Source of the DNA: Hyphomicrobium sp.
Lineage (GTDB): Bacteria > Pseudomonadota > Alphaproteobacteria > Rhizobiales > Hyphomicrobiaceae
Length of the DNA stretch: 64,000 nucleotides
Assembly (NCBI GenBank): GCA_016716675.1
Contig: JADJVG010000005.1
Coordinates: 175,474-239,473, forward strand
Reading direction: 5' to 3'
The translations under genes were made by a program, and so were the position numbers. Under the pieces are notes generated by a model. The model did no database searches, was not told where the DNA came from, and worked only from the letters and a program-made list of their open reading frames with translations. The first letter of the stretch is position 1. Every line of letters starts with the position of its first letter. Below, piece by piece: positions 36,984 to 45,920 of the stretch.

Positions 36984-37074
36984 TGATTTGTGCGGGCGGT
37001 TCGCCTCTGGCGAGCCAGCCGCCCGCATCGCCCTGTGGTGAGAACGGTGGCACGAACCTGTGGCACGAATTACA

Positions 37075-37106
37075 TGCGGATGCCGGGCTCGGCGTCCGCA
37101 TTTTTT
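37075..37106 (+). terminator. Rho-independent terminator between rplT and pheS
   Basis: An 11-bp stem (TGCGGATGCCG 37075-37085 with CGGCGTCCGCA 37090-37100, one G-T pair), a 4-base loop and six T residues. It lies 47 bases before pheS, so it either ends rpmI-rplT or acts as an attenuator for pheST. A second large GC-rich inverted repeat lies at about 36989-37027. Confidence 0.9.
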
Positions 37107-37152
37107 GTGCTATAGGCACGCACGCTCAATCACTTAACGAACGTGGCACATC

Positions 37153-38220
37153 ATGTCGAACGATCTAACAATCCTCGAAGCCGAATTGCTGGGCGAAATC
37201 GCGGGCGCGAGTGATCTTGCGCAAATCGAAGCTGTGCGCGTTGCAAGCCTTGGCAAGAAAGGCCGCGTCTCGGAGCTGATGAGCAAATTGGGCTCACTGC
37301 CGAACGAGGAAAAGAAAGCCTTCGGGCAGGCCGTCAACATTCTGAAAGCCAAAGTCACCGACGCACTCGACGCGCGCAAAGCTGTGCTCGAAACCGTCGC
37401 GCTCGACGAGCGCTTGAAAACTGAGCGCGCCGACGTGACCTTGCCGGTGCGGCTTGGTCCACAAGCCGAAGGGCGCATCCATCCGGTGTCACAGGTCTTG
37501 GATGAAGTCATCGAGATTTTTGCGGACATGGGTTTCGCTGTTGCCGAAGGGCCGGATATCGAAACCGACGAAATGAATTTCGACAAGCTCAACATCCCGG
37601 CCGAGCATCCAGCGCGCCAGGATCACGACACGTTCTATTTCAATCCGCGCGACGACGGCTCGCGGCTGCTGTTGCGCACGCACACGAGCCCCGTTCAAAT
37701 CCGCACGATGGTCGCGAGCAAGCCACCGATCCGCATCATCGCACCAGGCCGCGTGTATCGCTGCGATAGCGACCAGACACATACGCCGATGTTCCATCAG
37801 GTCGAAGGCCTGGTGATCGACGAGACCACCAACATGGGGCACCTGAAGTGGGTGCTCGAAGAATTCTGCAAAGCCTTCTTTGAAGTCGATGAAGTGAAGA
37901 TGCGCTTCCGCGCCTCGCACTTCCCGTTTACTGAGCCGTCGATGGAAGTCGATATCGGCGCGGAAGCGATCGGCAAGCCGGGGCAATGGCTGGAAATTCT
38001 CGGTTGCGGCATGGTGCATCCGAACGTGCTGCGCAACTGCGGGCTCGATCCGCAGAAGTATCAGGGATTTGCCTTCGGCGTCGGCTTGGATCGCCTGACG
38101 ATGCTGAAATACGGCATTCCTGATCTGCGCGCGTTCTTCGCCGGCGACCTCAAGTGGCTGCGCCATTACGGATTCAACATGCTCGACGTGCCGACCATGG
38201 GCGGCGGGTTGTCGAGTTAA
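37153..38220 (+). CDS. pheS: Phenylalanyl-tRNA synthetase alpha subunit
   Basis: The 355-aa product has an N-terminal coiled-coil tRNA-binding arm (about 1-95) and a class II catalytic core: HPVSQVLDEVIEIFADMGFAV, motif 2 around APGRVYRCDSDQTHTPMFHQVEG, and motif 3 GFAFGVGLDRLTMLKYGI. PheS and PheT form the alpha2-beta2 enzyme that charges tRNA-Phe. It is followed by pheT after 11 bases; the pheT ribosome site overlaps the pheS stop. Confidence 0.97.
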   Translation: MSNDLTILEAELLGEIAGASDLAQIEAVRVASLGKKGRVSELMSKLGSLPNEEKKAFGQAVNILKAKVTDALDARKAVLETVALDERLKTERADVTLPVRLGPQAEGRIHPVSQVLDEVIEIFADMGFAVAEGPDIETDEMNFDKLNIPAEHPARQDHDTFYFNPRDDGSRLLLRTHTSPVQIRTMVASKPPIRIIAPGRVYRCDSDQTHTPMFHQVEGLVIDETTNMGHLKWVLEEFCKAFFEVDEVKMRFRASHFPFTEPSMEVDIGAEAIGKPGQWLEILGCGMVHPNVLRNCGLDPQKYQGFAFGVGLDRLTMLKYGIPDLRAFFAGDLKWLRHYGFNMLDVPTMGGGLSS

Positions 38221-38231
38221 GGAGAGCACTT

Positions 38232-40664
38232 ATGAAATTCACACTCTCCTGGCTGAAGGATCATCTCGCGACGGAGAAGTCCGTCGATGAGCTGGCGGCG
38301 AAGTTGAACGCGATCGGCCTTGAAGTCGAAAGCATTGAAGACCCGGGCAAGCGGCTCGGCGCCTTCACGATCGCCAAGATCGTCGAAGCCAAAAAGCATC
38401 CGAACGCCGACAAGTTGCAGGTCGTGCAGGTCGAAATCGCCAAAGGCGCTCCGCTGATGGAGGTCGTCTGCGGCGCGCCGAACGCTCGCGCCGGCATGGT
38501 CGCGGTGTTCGCGGCCCTCGGCACCTATATTCCCGGCTCCAAGATCACGCTGGAAAAGAAGCCGGTGCGCGGCGTCGTCTCCAACGGCATGATGTGCTCG
38601 GCCGCTGAACTCGAACTGTCGGAAGAAAGTGACGGCATTCTCGATCTTCCGGCCGAGTGGGCCAGCAAGGTTGGCGAACGCTATATCGATGCAGCGGGCC
38701 TCAACGATCCAGTGATCGAAGTGAAGCTGACGCCCAACCGCCCAGATTGCACTGGCGTGCGCGGCATCGCCCGCGATCTTGCCGCCGCAGGTATGGGCAC
38801 GCTAAAGCCGGAACCGAAGCTCGGCGCGGTTGAAGGCAAATCCGATTGCCCCATCGCAATCGAATTGCAGTTCACGCCGGATACCGCAAATGCTTGCCCT
38901 GTGTTTGCGGGCCGTGTCGTGTCGGGCGTCAAGAACGGCCCGTCGCCCGCATGGCTGCAGAACCGCCTGACGGCCATCGGCCAGCGCCCCATCAATGCGC
39001 TCGTTGACGTCACGAACTACATCTCGATCGATCGCGGACGGCCGTTGCACGTCTATGACGCCAACAAGCTCAAGGGTACGGTGCGCGCCCGGCTCGGCAA
39101 CAAGATCGAGAAGTTCATCGGCCTCGACGCCAAAGAACATACCGTCGATCAGACGATGTGTGTGATCGCCGACGATAGCGGTCCGCTCGGCTTCGGCGGC
39201 ATCATGGGCGGGGAATCCACTGGCTCTACCGACGCCACGACGAACGTGTTCATCGAAAGCGCGTACTTCGATCCCGTGCGCACGGCAACGACCGGACGCA
39301 AGGCCGGTCTGCAGACGGATGCGCGCTACCGCTTCGAGCGCGGCGTCGATCCGGCGTCTGTGCGCCCCGGCCTCGATCTCGCGACAGACATGATTCTGAA
39401 GTTCTGCGGCGGCACGCCGAGCAAGGCGAACGTCGCCGGCAAGGAACCGATCACCCCGCGCGTCATCGCGTTCGATTTCGCACGCGTCGCGAAGCTATCC
39501 GGCATCAGCATCGCGGACGAAGAAACAAGAACCATACTCGAGGCGCTTGGCTGCACGGTGGACGGCAAGCCGAACGCCGCCAAAGTAACGGTGCCGACGT
39601 GGCGTCCCGATATGCATGGCGCTGCCGATCTCGTTGAAGAAGTCGTGCGCATTGCCGGGCTGGAGCGCATTCCTTCGACGCCGCTGCCGCGCATGCATGG
39701 CGTGACGACGGCGGTGCTGACGGAGAAGCAGCGGCGGGCACGGCGCACGCGCCGCTTACTCGCAGCCCGCGGCCTGACCGAAGCCGTGACGTGGAGCTTC
39801 ATCACCAAAGATCAAGCCACCCACTTCGGCGGCGGCGCTGCGGCACTCGATCTCGCCAATCCGATTTCGAGCGAACTCTCGTCAATGCGTCCGGGCTTGC
39901 TGCCGGGTCTGCTGACGTCAGTCACGCGCAACCGCAATCGCGGCGCCAACGATGTAGCGCTGTTCGAGCTTGGCCAAAGCTATCGCGGCGAGAAACCGCA
40001 AGATCAATATATCTCGGCTGCCGGCGTGCGTGCCGGCACTGCAAAGTTGATTGGCAGCGGACGCCATTGGGATGGCAAAGCGGACAACGCCGGCGTGTTC
40101 GACGTCAAAGCCGACGTATTTGCGGCTCTGGCTGCCCTCGGCATTGATCCGTCTAAGGCGCAGATCACGCGCGAGGCGCCCGCTTGGTATCATCCAGGCC
40201 GGTCGGGAACGCTGCGGCTTGGCCCGAAGGTAATCCTCGCCTATTTCGGCGACGTGCATCCCGCGACGCTGAAAAAGCTCGACGTTGAAGCCCCCGTCGC
40301 GGCGTTCGAAATCTTCCTCGATGCGTTGCCGCCCGAGAAGAAGAAGTCGCGCGCCCGCGCGCCGTTCGCTGTTTCCGATCTATTGGCGGTCAAACGCGAC
40401 TTCGCGTTCATCGTCGCGAAGGACGTGGCAGCGGGTGATGTGATCAAGGCTGCGCTCGGGGCCGACAAGGCCCTCATCCAATCGGTTAACGTGTTCGACG
40501 TATTCGAAGGCGGCAGCCTTGCCGCTGAGGGTAAGAAATCGCTGGCCATTGAGGTGACGTTGCAGCCCGCAGCCGAAACTCTGACCGACGCGGCGATCGA
40601 AGCGATCGTTCACAAAATCGTCACGGATGTAAAAAAAGCCACAGGCGGTGAGATTCGCGGCTAA
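38232..40664 (+). CDS. pheT: Phenylalanyl-tRNA synthetase beta subunit
   Basis: The start at 38232 (MKFTLSWLKDHL) has AAGGAGAG immediately upstream, so the longer frame from 38154 is discarded. The 810-aa protein has the N-terminal OB-fold tRNA-binding domain (HPNADKLQVVQV ... VVCGAPNARAG, about 40-150), the B3/B4 editing domain, the B5 domain (ITPRVIAFDF... GCTVDGK), a catalytic-like core (ARRTRRLLAARGLTEAVTWSF), and a C-terminal ferredoxin-fold anticodon-binding domain (FAVSDLLAVKRDFAFIV). Confidence 0.97.
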   Translation: MKFTLSWLKDHLATEKSVDELAAKLNAIGLEVESIEDPGKRLGAFTIAKIVEAKKHPNADKLQVVQVEIAKGAPLMEVVCGAPNARAGMVAVFAALGTYIPGSKITLEKKPVRGVVSNGMMCSAAELELSEESDGILDLPAEWASKVGERYIDAAGLNDPVIEVKLTPNRPDCTGVRGIARDLAAAGMGTLKPEPKLGAVEGKSDCPIAIELQFTPDTANACPVFAGRVVSGVKNGPSPAWLQNRLTAIGQRPINALVDVTNYISIDRGRPLHVYDANKLKGTVRARLGNKIEKFIGLDAKEHTVDQTMCVIADDSGPLGFGGIMGGESTGSTDATTNVFIESAYFDPVRTATTGRKAGLQTDARYRFERGVDPASVRPGLDLATDMILKFCGGTPSKANVAGKEPITPRVIAFDFARVAKLSGISIADEETRTILEALGCTVDGKPNAAKVTVPTWRPDMHGAADLVEEVVRIAGLERIPSTPLPRMHGVTTAVLTEKQRRARRTRRLLAARGLTEAVTWSFITKDQATHFGGGAAALDLANPISSELSSMRPGLLPGLLTSVTRNRNRGANDVALFELGQSYRGEKPQDQYISAAGVRAGTAKLIGSGRHWDGKADNAGVFDVKADVFAALAALGIDPSKAQITREAPAWYHPGRSGTLRLGPKVILAYFGDVHPATLKKLDVEAPVAAFEIFLDALPPEKKKSRARAPFAVSDLLAVKRDFAFIVAKDVAAGDVIKAALGADKALIQSVNVFDVFEGGSLAAEGKKSLAIEVTLQPAAETLTDAAIEAIVHKIVTDVKKATGGEIRG

Positions 40665-40730
40665 TGTTCGGGCCACCGCGGATCGCTGCTAACTCTCGGC
40701 GCTGACAGAGCGCGTTTTGACAGGTGCCAC

Positions 40731-42110
40731 ATGACAGAGATTCCTCCGCCGCCTGGCCTTGAACCTACAACGCCGTCGATCGTGCTCGAACGGCAGGACG
40801 ATACGCATCATATCGTGATCGTCGGCGGCGGCGCCGGGGGCTTGGAACTTGCGACGCAGCTTGGCCACAAGCTCGGTCGCAAGAAGAAGGCGCATATCAC
40901 GCTGGTTGACCGCTCGCGCACCCACGTCTGGAAGCCGCTGCTCCATGAGATCGCGGCAGGCAGTATGGATGTTGACCGCCACGAGCTCGAGTATCAGGCG
41001 CAGGGATACTGGCACGGCTTCAGGTATCGCTATGGCGAGATGATCGGCATCGACCGGTTTTATAAGCGCGTGCATCTGGCTAAGACGGTCGATGAAGACG
41101 GCCGCCAGATCACGCCCGACCGCTGGTTGCCCTATGATACGCTGGTCATCGCTATCGGCAGCGTATCCAATTCGTTCGGCACGCCGGGCGTTTATGAGAA
41201 CGCCATCATGCTCGATACGCCTGAGCAGGCCGAGCGCTTCAACCGCCGCCTGCTGAATGCGTGCGTGCGCGCCAATTCGCAGGCTGGCCCCGTTCGTCCC
41301 GGACAGTTGCACGTCGCCATCATCGGCGCGGGCGCGACGGGAACGGAATTATCGGCGGAGCTGCATTCGACAGTGCGCGGTCTCGTATCGTTCGGACTGG
41401 ATAAGATCCAGCCGGAAAAAGACATCAAGATCACACTTGTTGAAGCCAACAACCGCATTCTGCCGGCGCTGCCTGAGCGCATGTCGGCTGCCGTGACCAG
41501 CGTGTTACGCGGCCTCGATGTCGATGTGCGCACCAATGCGCGCGTGACAAGCGTGACGCCAGAGGGCCTCAATCTGGCGGATGGAACGTTCATTCCTTCC
41601 GAACTGGTCGTGTGGGCCGCCGGCGTCAAAGGTCCGGCCGTGCTCGCCAACCTCGACGGGCTCGATGTCAGCCGCTCGAATACGCTGGTGGTCAAGCCGA
41701 CGTTGCAGACGACGAAGGACGACAATATTTTCGCAATCGGTGACTGCGCATACTGCGTATTGCCGGGCGAGACAAATCCATTGCCGCCGCGCGCGCAGAC
41801 CGCACATCAAGAGTCGTCGCATCTCGTCAAACAGTTGCAGCGGCGCGTTGCCGGCGCGACCGATCTCGCGCCGTTCAAATACACCGACTTCGGATCACTC
41901 GTGTCACTCGGACACTATTCGACGGTCGGCAATCTGATGGGGTTTGTATCCGGCAAGTCGATGCGCATCGAGGGCTGGTTCGCCAAGATGATGTATCGCT
42001 CGCTCTATAAAATGCACGAAACCGCGTTGCATGGCCCGGTGAAAGTTGGGCTCGATACCCTCTCGCGGATGTTGACGCACCGCACCGAGCCGCAAGTCAA
42101 ATTGCACTGA
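40731..42110 (+). CDS. ndh: Type II NADH dehydrogenase
   Basis: NDH-2 is a non-proton-pumping flavoenzyme that moves electrons from NADH to quinone on the inner face of the membrane. The 459-aa product has the FAD-binding IVIVGGGAGGLELATQLG near residue 25, the NADH-binding VAIIGAGATGTELSAEL near 200, and the flavin-contact FAIGDCAYC near 335. The C-terminal ~90 residues contain amphipathic helices that anchor it to the membrane (WFAKMMYRSLYKMHETAL). It stands alone downstream of pheT. Confidence 0.93.
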   Translation: MTEIPPPPGLEPTTPSIVLERQDDTHHIVIVGGGAGGLELATQLGHKLGRKKKAHITLVDRSRTHVWKPLLHEIAAGSMDVDRHELEYQAQGYWHGFRYRYGEMIGIDRFYKRVHLAKTVDEDGRQITPDRWLPYDTLVIAIGSVSNSFGTPGVYENAIMLDTPEQAERFNRRLLNACVRANSQAGPVRPGQLHVAIIGAGATGTELSAELHSTVRGLVSFGLDKIQPEKDIKITLVEANNRILPALPERMSAAVTSVLRGLDVDVRTNARVTSVTPEGLNLADGTFIPSELVVWAAGVKGPAVLANLDGLDVSRSNTLVVKPTLQTTKDDNIFAIGDCAYCVLPGETNPLPPRAQTAHQESSHLVKQLQRRVAGATDLAPFKYTDFGSLVSLGHYSTVGNLMGFVSGKSMRIEGWFAKMMYRSLYKMHETALHGPVKVGLDTLSRMLTHRTEPQVKLH

Positions 42111-42179
42111 CGCCAGACGTTCCGCGACCAGACGTTCCGCCGGATGCGGACCCGCACCCGGCAGTCAGAACACGCGCGT

Positions 42180-43430
42180 TCACCCGCGCCCGCGCAGGGC
42201 GTCGAGCAGGTCGGGCGTCGGATAGCTGTCAGCCGGGAAGCCGAGTTCCATCTGAACGGCCTTGACCGCCGCGCGCGTGCCGGCACCTATTTTCCCGTCA
42301 GCCGCGCCAACGTCAAAGCCGCGCTTGGTGAGCAGAACTTGCAGTTCCTTTGTCTGTTCGTAGCTCAGCTGATCAATCGGCTTGCCATTGCCGCGCGACA
42401 GAAACGGTGCGCCCGCCATACGGTCGGCGAGGTGCGCGGCTGTCGTCGCATAAGTCAGCGACTGGTTCCAGGACGTGTAGACAGAGAAGTTCTGATAGGC
42501 GAGCAGCGCCGGACCATTGCGCCCCATCGGCAGCAGAAGCGACGCCTTCATGCCGTCGGCGGGTAGGTTGCCTTCCCGCGCAACGACACCCCACTCCGCC
42601 CATTGCGAGCGCGGAAGCTGGATCGCGAGATCGGCTTGGTCCCATGGCAGCTCCTTGGTCAAGCGCACTTCCTGAAGCCAGGGTTCGCCAGCACGCCAAC
42701 CGAGCGCCTTGATGAAGTTGGCAGTCGACCCGATGATGTCGGGAACGTCGCTAATGAGATCGCGGCGGCCGTCGTTGTCGTAGTCGAGCGCGAAGTTGTA
42801 ATAGTGGCCGGGTAAGAATTGCGTCTGGCCAAGTTCACCCGCCCACGAACCGATCATTTCATCGGCTCTGAGGTCGCCGCGCTCGATGATCTTCATCGCC
42901 GCCTTCAATTCCTCGCGGAACAGCTCACCACGGCGGCAGTCCCAAGCGAGCGTCAACAGAGAGCGCATGACCGGCAGGTTGCCCATGCCGACGCCGAAAT
43001 CGCTCTCCAGCGCCCAGAAGCCAGTGATGACCGGGCCGGGAACGCCGAATTCTTTTTCGGCACGGTCGAAGATTGCAGCGTACTTCTTCAAGTACGAGCG
43101 GCCGACCTGTTCGCGGCTCTTGGTTGCAAGCTTTCCGTAGAAGTCGATGAAACTCTGGGAGAAGAAGCCCTGCTTGCGGTCGCGGCCGATGACGCTCTGG
43201 TCGGGCGTCATACCACCGATATTGGCTTCCAGCGTCGATGCCTTGATACCGTCCGCGATGGCTTCTTTCTTGAAGTCCACGATCCAGCGCGAAAACGGCA
43301 CGTCGTTGCGGCAGTTGCGATCGTTCGACGGTGGCGGCGCGGCGACGTGGCCCGTCTGCGCCGTAGCATGGTCGGTTATCGCGAGTGCGCTGAACAGCGT
43401 GAGGGCGGAAAGCAGGACGGACGAGCGCAT
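42180..43430 (-). CDS. Lytic murein transglycosylase (MltB-like) with PG-binding domain
   Basis: The start at 43430 gives a 416-aa protein with a signal peptide ending near ATAQTGH; the upstream extension to 43619 is not conserved. The catalytic domain is the SLT-type-2/MltB fold: the probable catalytic Glu is in ITGFWALESDFGVGMG, and GSWAGELGQTQFLPGHYYNFALD is a family motif. The C-terminal ~70 residues (KELQVLLTKRGFDVGAADGKIG) form a peptidoglycan-binding-1 domain. It cleaves glycan strands in the periplasm. It has no lipobox, so unlike E. coli MltB it is probably soluble. Confidence 0.92.
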   Translation of the reverse strand: MRSSVLLSALTLFSALAITDHATAQTGHVAAPPPSNDRNCRNDVPFSRWIVDFKKEAIADGIKASTLEANIGGMTPDQSVIGRDRKQGFFSQSFIDFYGKLATKSREQVGRSYLKKYAAIFDRAEKEFGVPGPVITGFWALESDFGVGMGNLPVMRSLLTLAWDCRRGELFREELKAAMKIIERGDLRADEMIGSWAGELGQTQFLPGHYYNFALDYDNDGRRDLISDVPDIIGSTANFIKALGWRAGEPWLQEVRLTKELPWDQADLAIQLPRSQWAEWGVVAREGNLPADGMKASLLLPMGRNGPALLAYQNFSVYTSWNQSLTYATTAAHLADRMAGAPFLSRGNGKPIDQLSYEQTKELQVLLTKRGFDVGAADGKIGAGTRAAVKAVQMELGFPADSYPTPDLLDALRGRG

Positions 43431-43960
43431 AAAAACCCTTTGGTCAGTTGAAGCAGACCGGCACTGTGCCAGCCATAAGGACAGCGTCAAGGGAGTATGG
43501 CGCGAGTGAGGCTGAGGCCCGCATAACGGCAATGACGAAAATATCAGCGTCATCATTGGCGTGTTTCGCAATCTCCGATTCACCGCAGCCGCATGCGCCA
43601 TCGCGACCATCGCCGCCAACCGATCTGAGGCGCCGATGTGTTTCCCTCCGGTTCAAAGCACGACGGGCGACGCGGCCTAAGCACCGCGTGCTGGGAAACG
43701 CGCTGCGATCGATGACGTTCCCGCTGGTATGCGCAAAGCCGCCAAACGCATCGCCCGGCCAGCCGCGCCGGGACACCGGATGCCGCCCGCAATGCATTGA
43801 TTAGACAGTGCCTTATTTAATTTCCGACATTGAGCAGACTATGAATGTCGCAGCGCATCAAATCCATATTGCAACGCAACATCCATCAGGACTAGTATCG
43901 TCCAAGGTCATGACCTGGGTGCAGATCATTGCGTGGCTATTGAGAGCCAGGGAGCAATCG
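43431..43960. other. Divergent intergenic region
   Basis: About 530 bp between the transglycosylase (minus) and response regulator (plus). Open frames exist on both strands at 43444-43804 but both have Arg/Pro-rich, shadow-like composition and no ribosome site, so I call no gene. The right third (43800-43960) is AT-richer and is the likely regulator promoter. Confidence 0.4.
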
Positions 43961-44653
43961 ATGTCGAACCGTTACTTGGTCGTTGAAGATCATCCGCTGT
44001 TTGCTGAAGCGCTGCTGCTTATCCTGCGCGCCAACACGGCAGGAACAGTCGTCACGCATGTTCGCTCGATCGCGGACGCTAAAGCAGCGATCGCCGCGAG
44101 CGAACCGTTCGATATGATCCTGCTGGATTTGCGCTTGCCCGACTCCCACGGCTTTGGCGGTTTGCTCGAGTTGCGCAACCAATATCCGCGACTGCCAGTC
44201 GTTGTCGTCTCGGCGTTCTCTGGCGCAGGCGTGCAGGACAAAGCCATCGTATTCGGCGCGTCCGCCTTCATTGCAAAGTCCGCCAGTCGCGACGCTTTCC
44301 GGCGCGTTCTAGATCAAATCTGTGCCGGAGATGGGCAAGCCAGCGCCGAACGCGGCATTGTCATCGAAACCGGCGTGTTGCTGCCCGCCACATCACAGCA
44401 ACGGCCCCTCACCGGCCAGCAGATGCGCGTGCTGCAAGCCATCTGCAACGGTTTACAGAACAAGCAGATTGCCACGAAACTCGACATCGCGGAAACGACC
44501 GTCAAGGCGCACGTCAGCGAGATTTTGCGCAAGCTGCACGTCACATCGCGGACGCAGGCGGTTCTCGAAGTCTCGAAACTCGAAGCGGCGATCGCGACCC
44601 CGGCAGGGCCTTCGCCCGCCGCAACCCGCAGCGCATTCAGCGAGTTTGTTTAA
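43961..44653 (+). CDS. LuxR/NarL-family response regulator
   Basis: The start at 43961 (MSNRYLVVEDHPLF) has AGGGAG 7 bases upstream; the longer frame from 43808 is unlikely. The 230-aa protein has a receiver domain with the acidic pair ED (about residues 9-10), the phospho-acceptor Asp in MILLDLRLPD (about 57), and the conserved Lys in AFIAKSAS. The C-terminal LuxR-type helix-turn-helix is LTGQQMRVLQAICNGLQNK ... ETTVKAHVSEILRKL. No sensor kinase lies next to it, so it is an orphan and its signal is unknown. Confidence 0.92.
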   Translation: MSNRYLVVEDHPLFAEALLLILRANTAGTVVTHVRSIADAKAAIAASEPFDMILLDLRLPDSHGFGGLLELRNQYPRLPVVVVSAFSGAGVQDKAIVFGASAFIAKSASRDAFRRVLDQICAGDGQASAERGIVIETGVLLPATSQQRPLTGQQMRVLQAICNGLQNKQIATKLDIAETTVKAHVSEILRKLHVTSRTQAVLEVSKLEAAIATPAGPSPAATRSAFSEFV

Positions 44654-44736
44654 CAGACTATCTCATCTGCCGAAGGTGCGCGGCAAACAGCGCACCATGA
44701 TAGTGCACGCGTTGGCACCTGAAAAACGGCACGATC

Positions 44737-45693
44737 TCACGCGCTTCCGATGGCAATGCCGACTGCAAACACGATCAAGCCACCGATCACGACCTCAGTG
44801 GCGGCGCGCGTGAATTTCGAATCCATATAGCGCGCGCGGATCCAGGCGATGATCCATAGCTCGATGACCACGACCACCGCCGCCACCGCCGTCGCGGTCC
44901 AGAAATCCGAGATCAGATAGGGCAGCGTGTGGCCAAGGCCACCCAGCGCCGTCATCAGGCCGGTAATGGCGCCGCGCATCCACGGATGTCCGCGGCCCGA
45001 GATCATGCCGTCGTCGGACATCGCTTCCGCAATGCCCATCGAGATGCCTGCGCCGAGCGACGCCGCCATGCCGACGAGGAAGGTTTGCCACGTATTATGC
45101 GTTGCGAACGCTGCTGCAAAGATCGGCGCGAGGGTTGAGATCGAACCGTCGATGAGGCCGGTGAGACCGGGCTGCACATACTGCAGCACGAAGGCGCGCC
45201 GCTCGGTGACGGCTTCGCTCTCGATGGCGTCGGGCGTCAGCGCTTTATCGCCGATCGCCTCAGCTTGGCTGACATGTTTGTCTTCGGCGGCAATCAAATC
45301 GCCGAGCAGCTTGCGCGTTGCGGCGTCCGTCGTGCGCGCCAATGCCGACACATAGAACTGGCGGGTCTCGCGTTCGATGGCGCCGGCTTGCGCGCGGACC
45401 TTTTCAAGCCCGAGCGGGCGCACCATCCAGATCGGCTCATGGCGCACGAAACCCGAAACGTCTTGGCGGCGAATGAGCGGGATATGGTCGCCAAACTTGG
45501 CGCTGAACAGATCGATCAGCCAGCGGCGGTGCGCATTTTCCTCTGCCGCCATTTCGGTGAAAACCTGGGCCGACGCCGGATATTCGCCGGCAAGTCCGGC
45601 GGCGTATTCGGCATAGATGCGGCCGTGCTCCTCCTCCAAGGAAATGGCGAGGGCCAGGACCTCCCTGTCATCGAGATCAGAAAATCGGCGCAT
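44737..45693 (-). CDS. mbfA: Membrane-bound ferritin-like iron exporter MbfA
   Basis: The 318-aa protein fuses an N-terminal ferritin-like (rubrerythrin) domain to a C-terminal VIT1-type membrane domain. The di-iron ligands are seen in SLEEEHGRIYAEY, AAEENAHRRW, ERETRQFY and IAAEDKHVSQ. The membrane domain (about 165-318) has the VIT1-like GLTGLIDGSISTLAPI and some five helices. In Bradyrhizobium and Agrobacterium, MbfA exports iron and is repressed by Irr under low iron. A perfect iron-control-element palindrome lies 41 bases upstream of the start, matching that control. Confidence 0.95.
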   Translation of the reverse strand: MRRFSDLDDREVLALAISLEEEHGRIYAEYAAGLAGEYPASAQVFTEMAAEENAHRRWLIDLFSAKFGDHIPLIRRQDVSGFVRHEPIWMVRPLGLEKVRAQAGAIERETRQFYVSALARTTDAATRKLLGDLIAAEDKHVSQAEAIGDKALTPDAIESEAVTERRAFVLQYVQPGLTGLIDGSISTLAPIFAAAFATHNTWQTFLVGMAASLGAGISMGIAEAMSDDGMISGRGHPWMRGAITGLMTALGGLGHTLPYLISDFWTATAVAAVVVVIELWIIAWIRARYMDSKFTRAATEVVIGGLIVFAVGIAIGSA

Positions 45694-45733
45694 CCGGTCG
45701 CTCCCCCAGGGGAATAGGTATAGCCTGCCTAAC

Positions 45734-45756
45734 TAGTTTAGAACACTTCTAAACTA
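45734..45756. promoter_or_regulatory. Iron control element (Irr box), 23-bp perfect palindrome
   Basis: TAGTTTAGAA-CAC-TTCTAAACTA is a perfect inverted repeat. Its core TTTAGAA-N3-TTCTAAA equals the iron control element bound by Irr in Rhizobiales. It lies between mbfA (start 45693, minus) and the divergent sterol-desaturase-family gene (start 45921, plus), so it certainly suits mbfA and could also affect the other gene. Confidence 0.9.
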
Positions 45757-45920
45757 AGGGTTCAACCATTGCAACTTGCTTTTGCTCAAGCAAGCCGCTG
45801 ATCGGGATCACAAAATCGCGTGATTGTGTGAACGGGGGGAGCCAGCCGTTTAAGCGCTTCTTCACCGCACCGGATTAACATTTTCGGCATCCTCGTCATT
45901 TCAGGCCGAAAGACCATTCC

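Noticed and set aside
43444..43804. ORFs of about 118 codons on both strands between the transglycosylase and response regulator
   Set aside because: Neither has a ribosome site, both have Arg/Pro-rich composition, and they mirror each other, a sign of GC-driven open frames.
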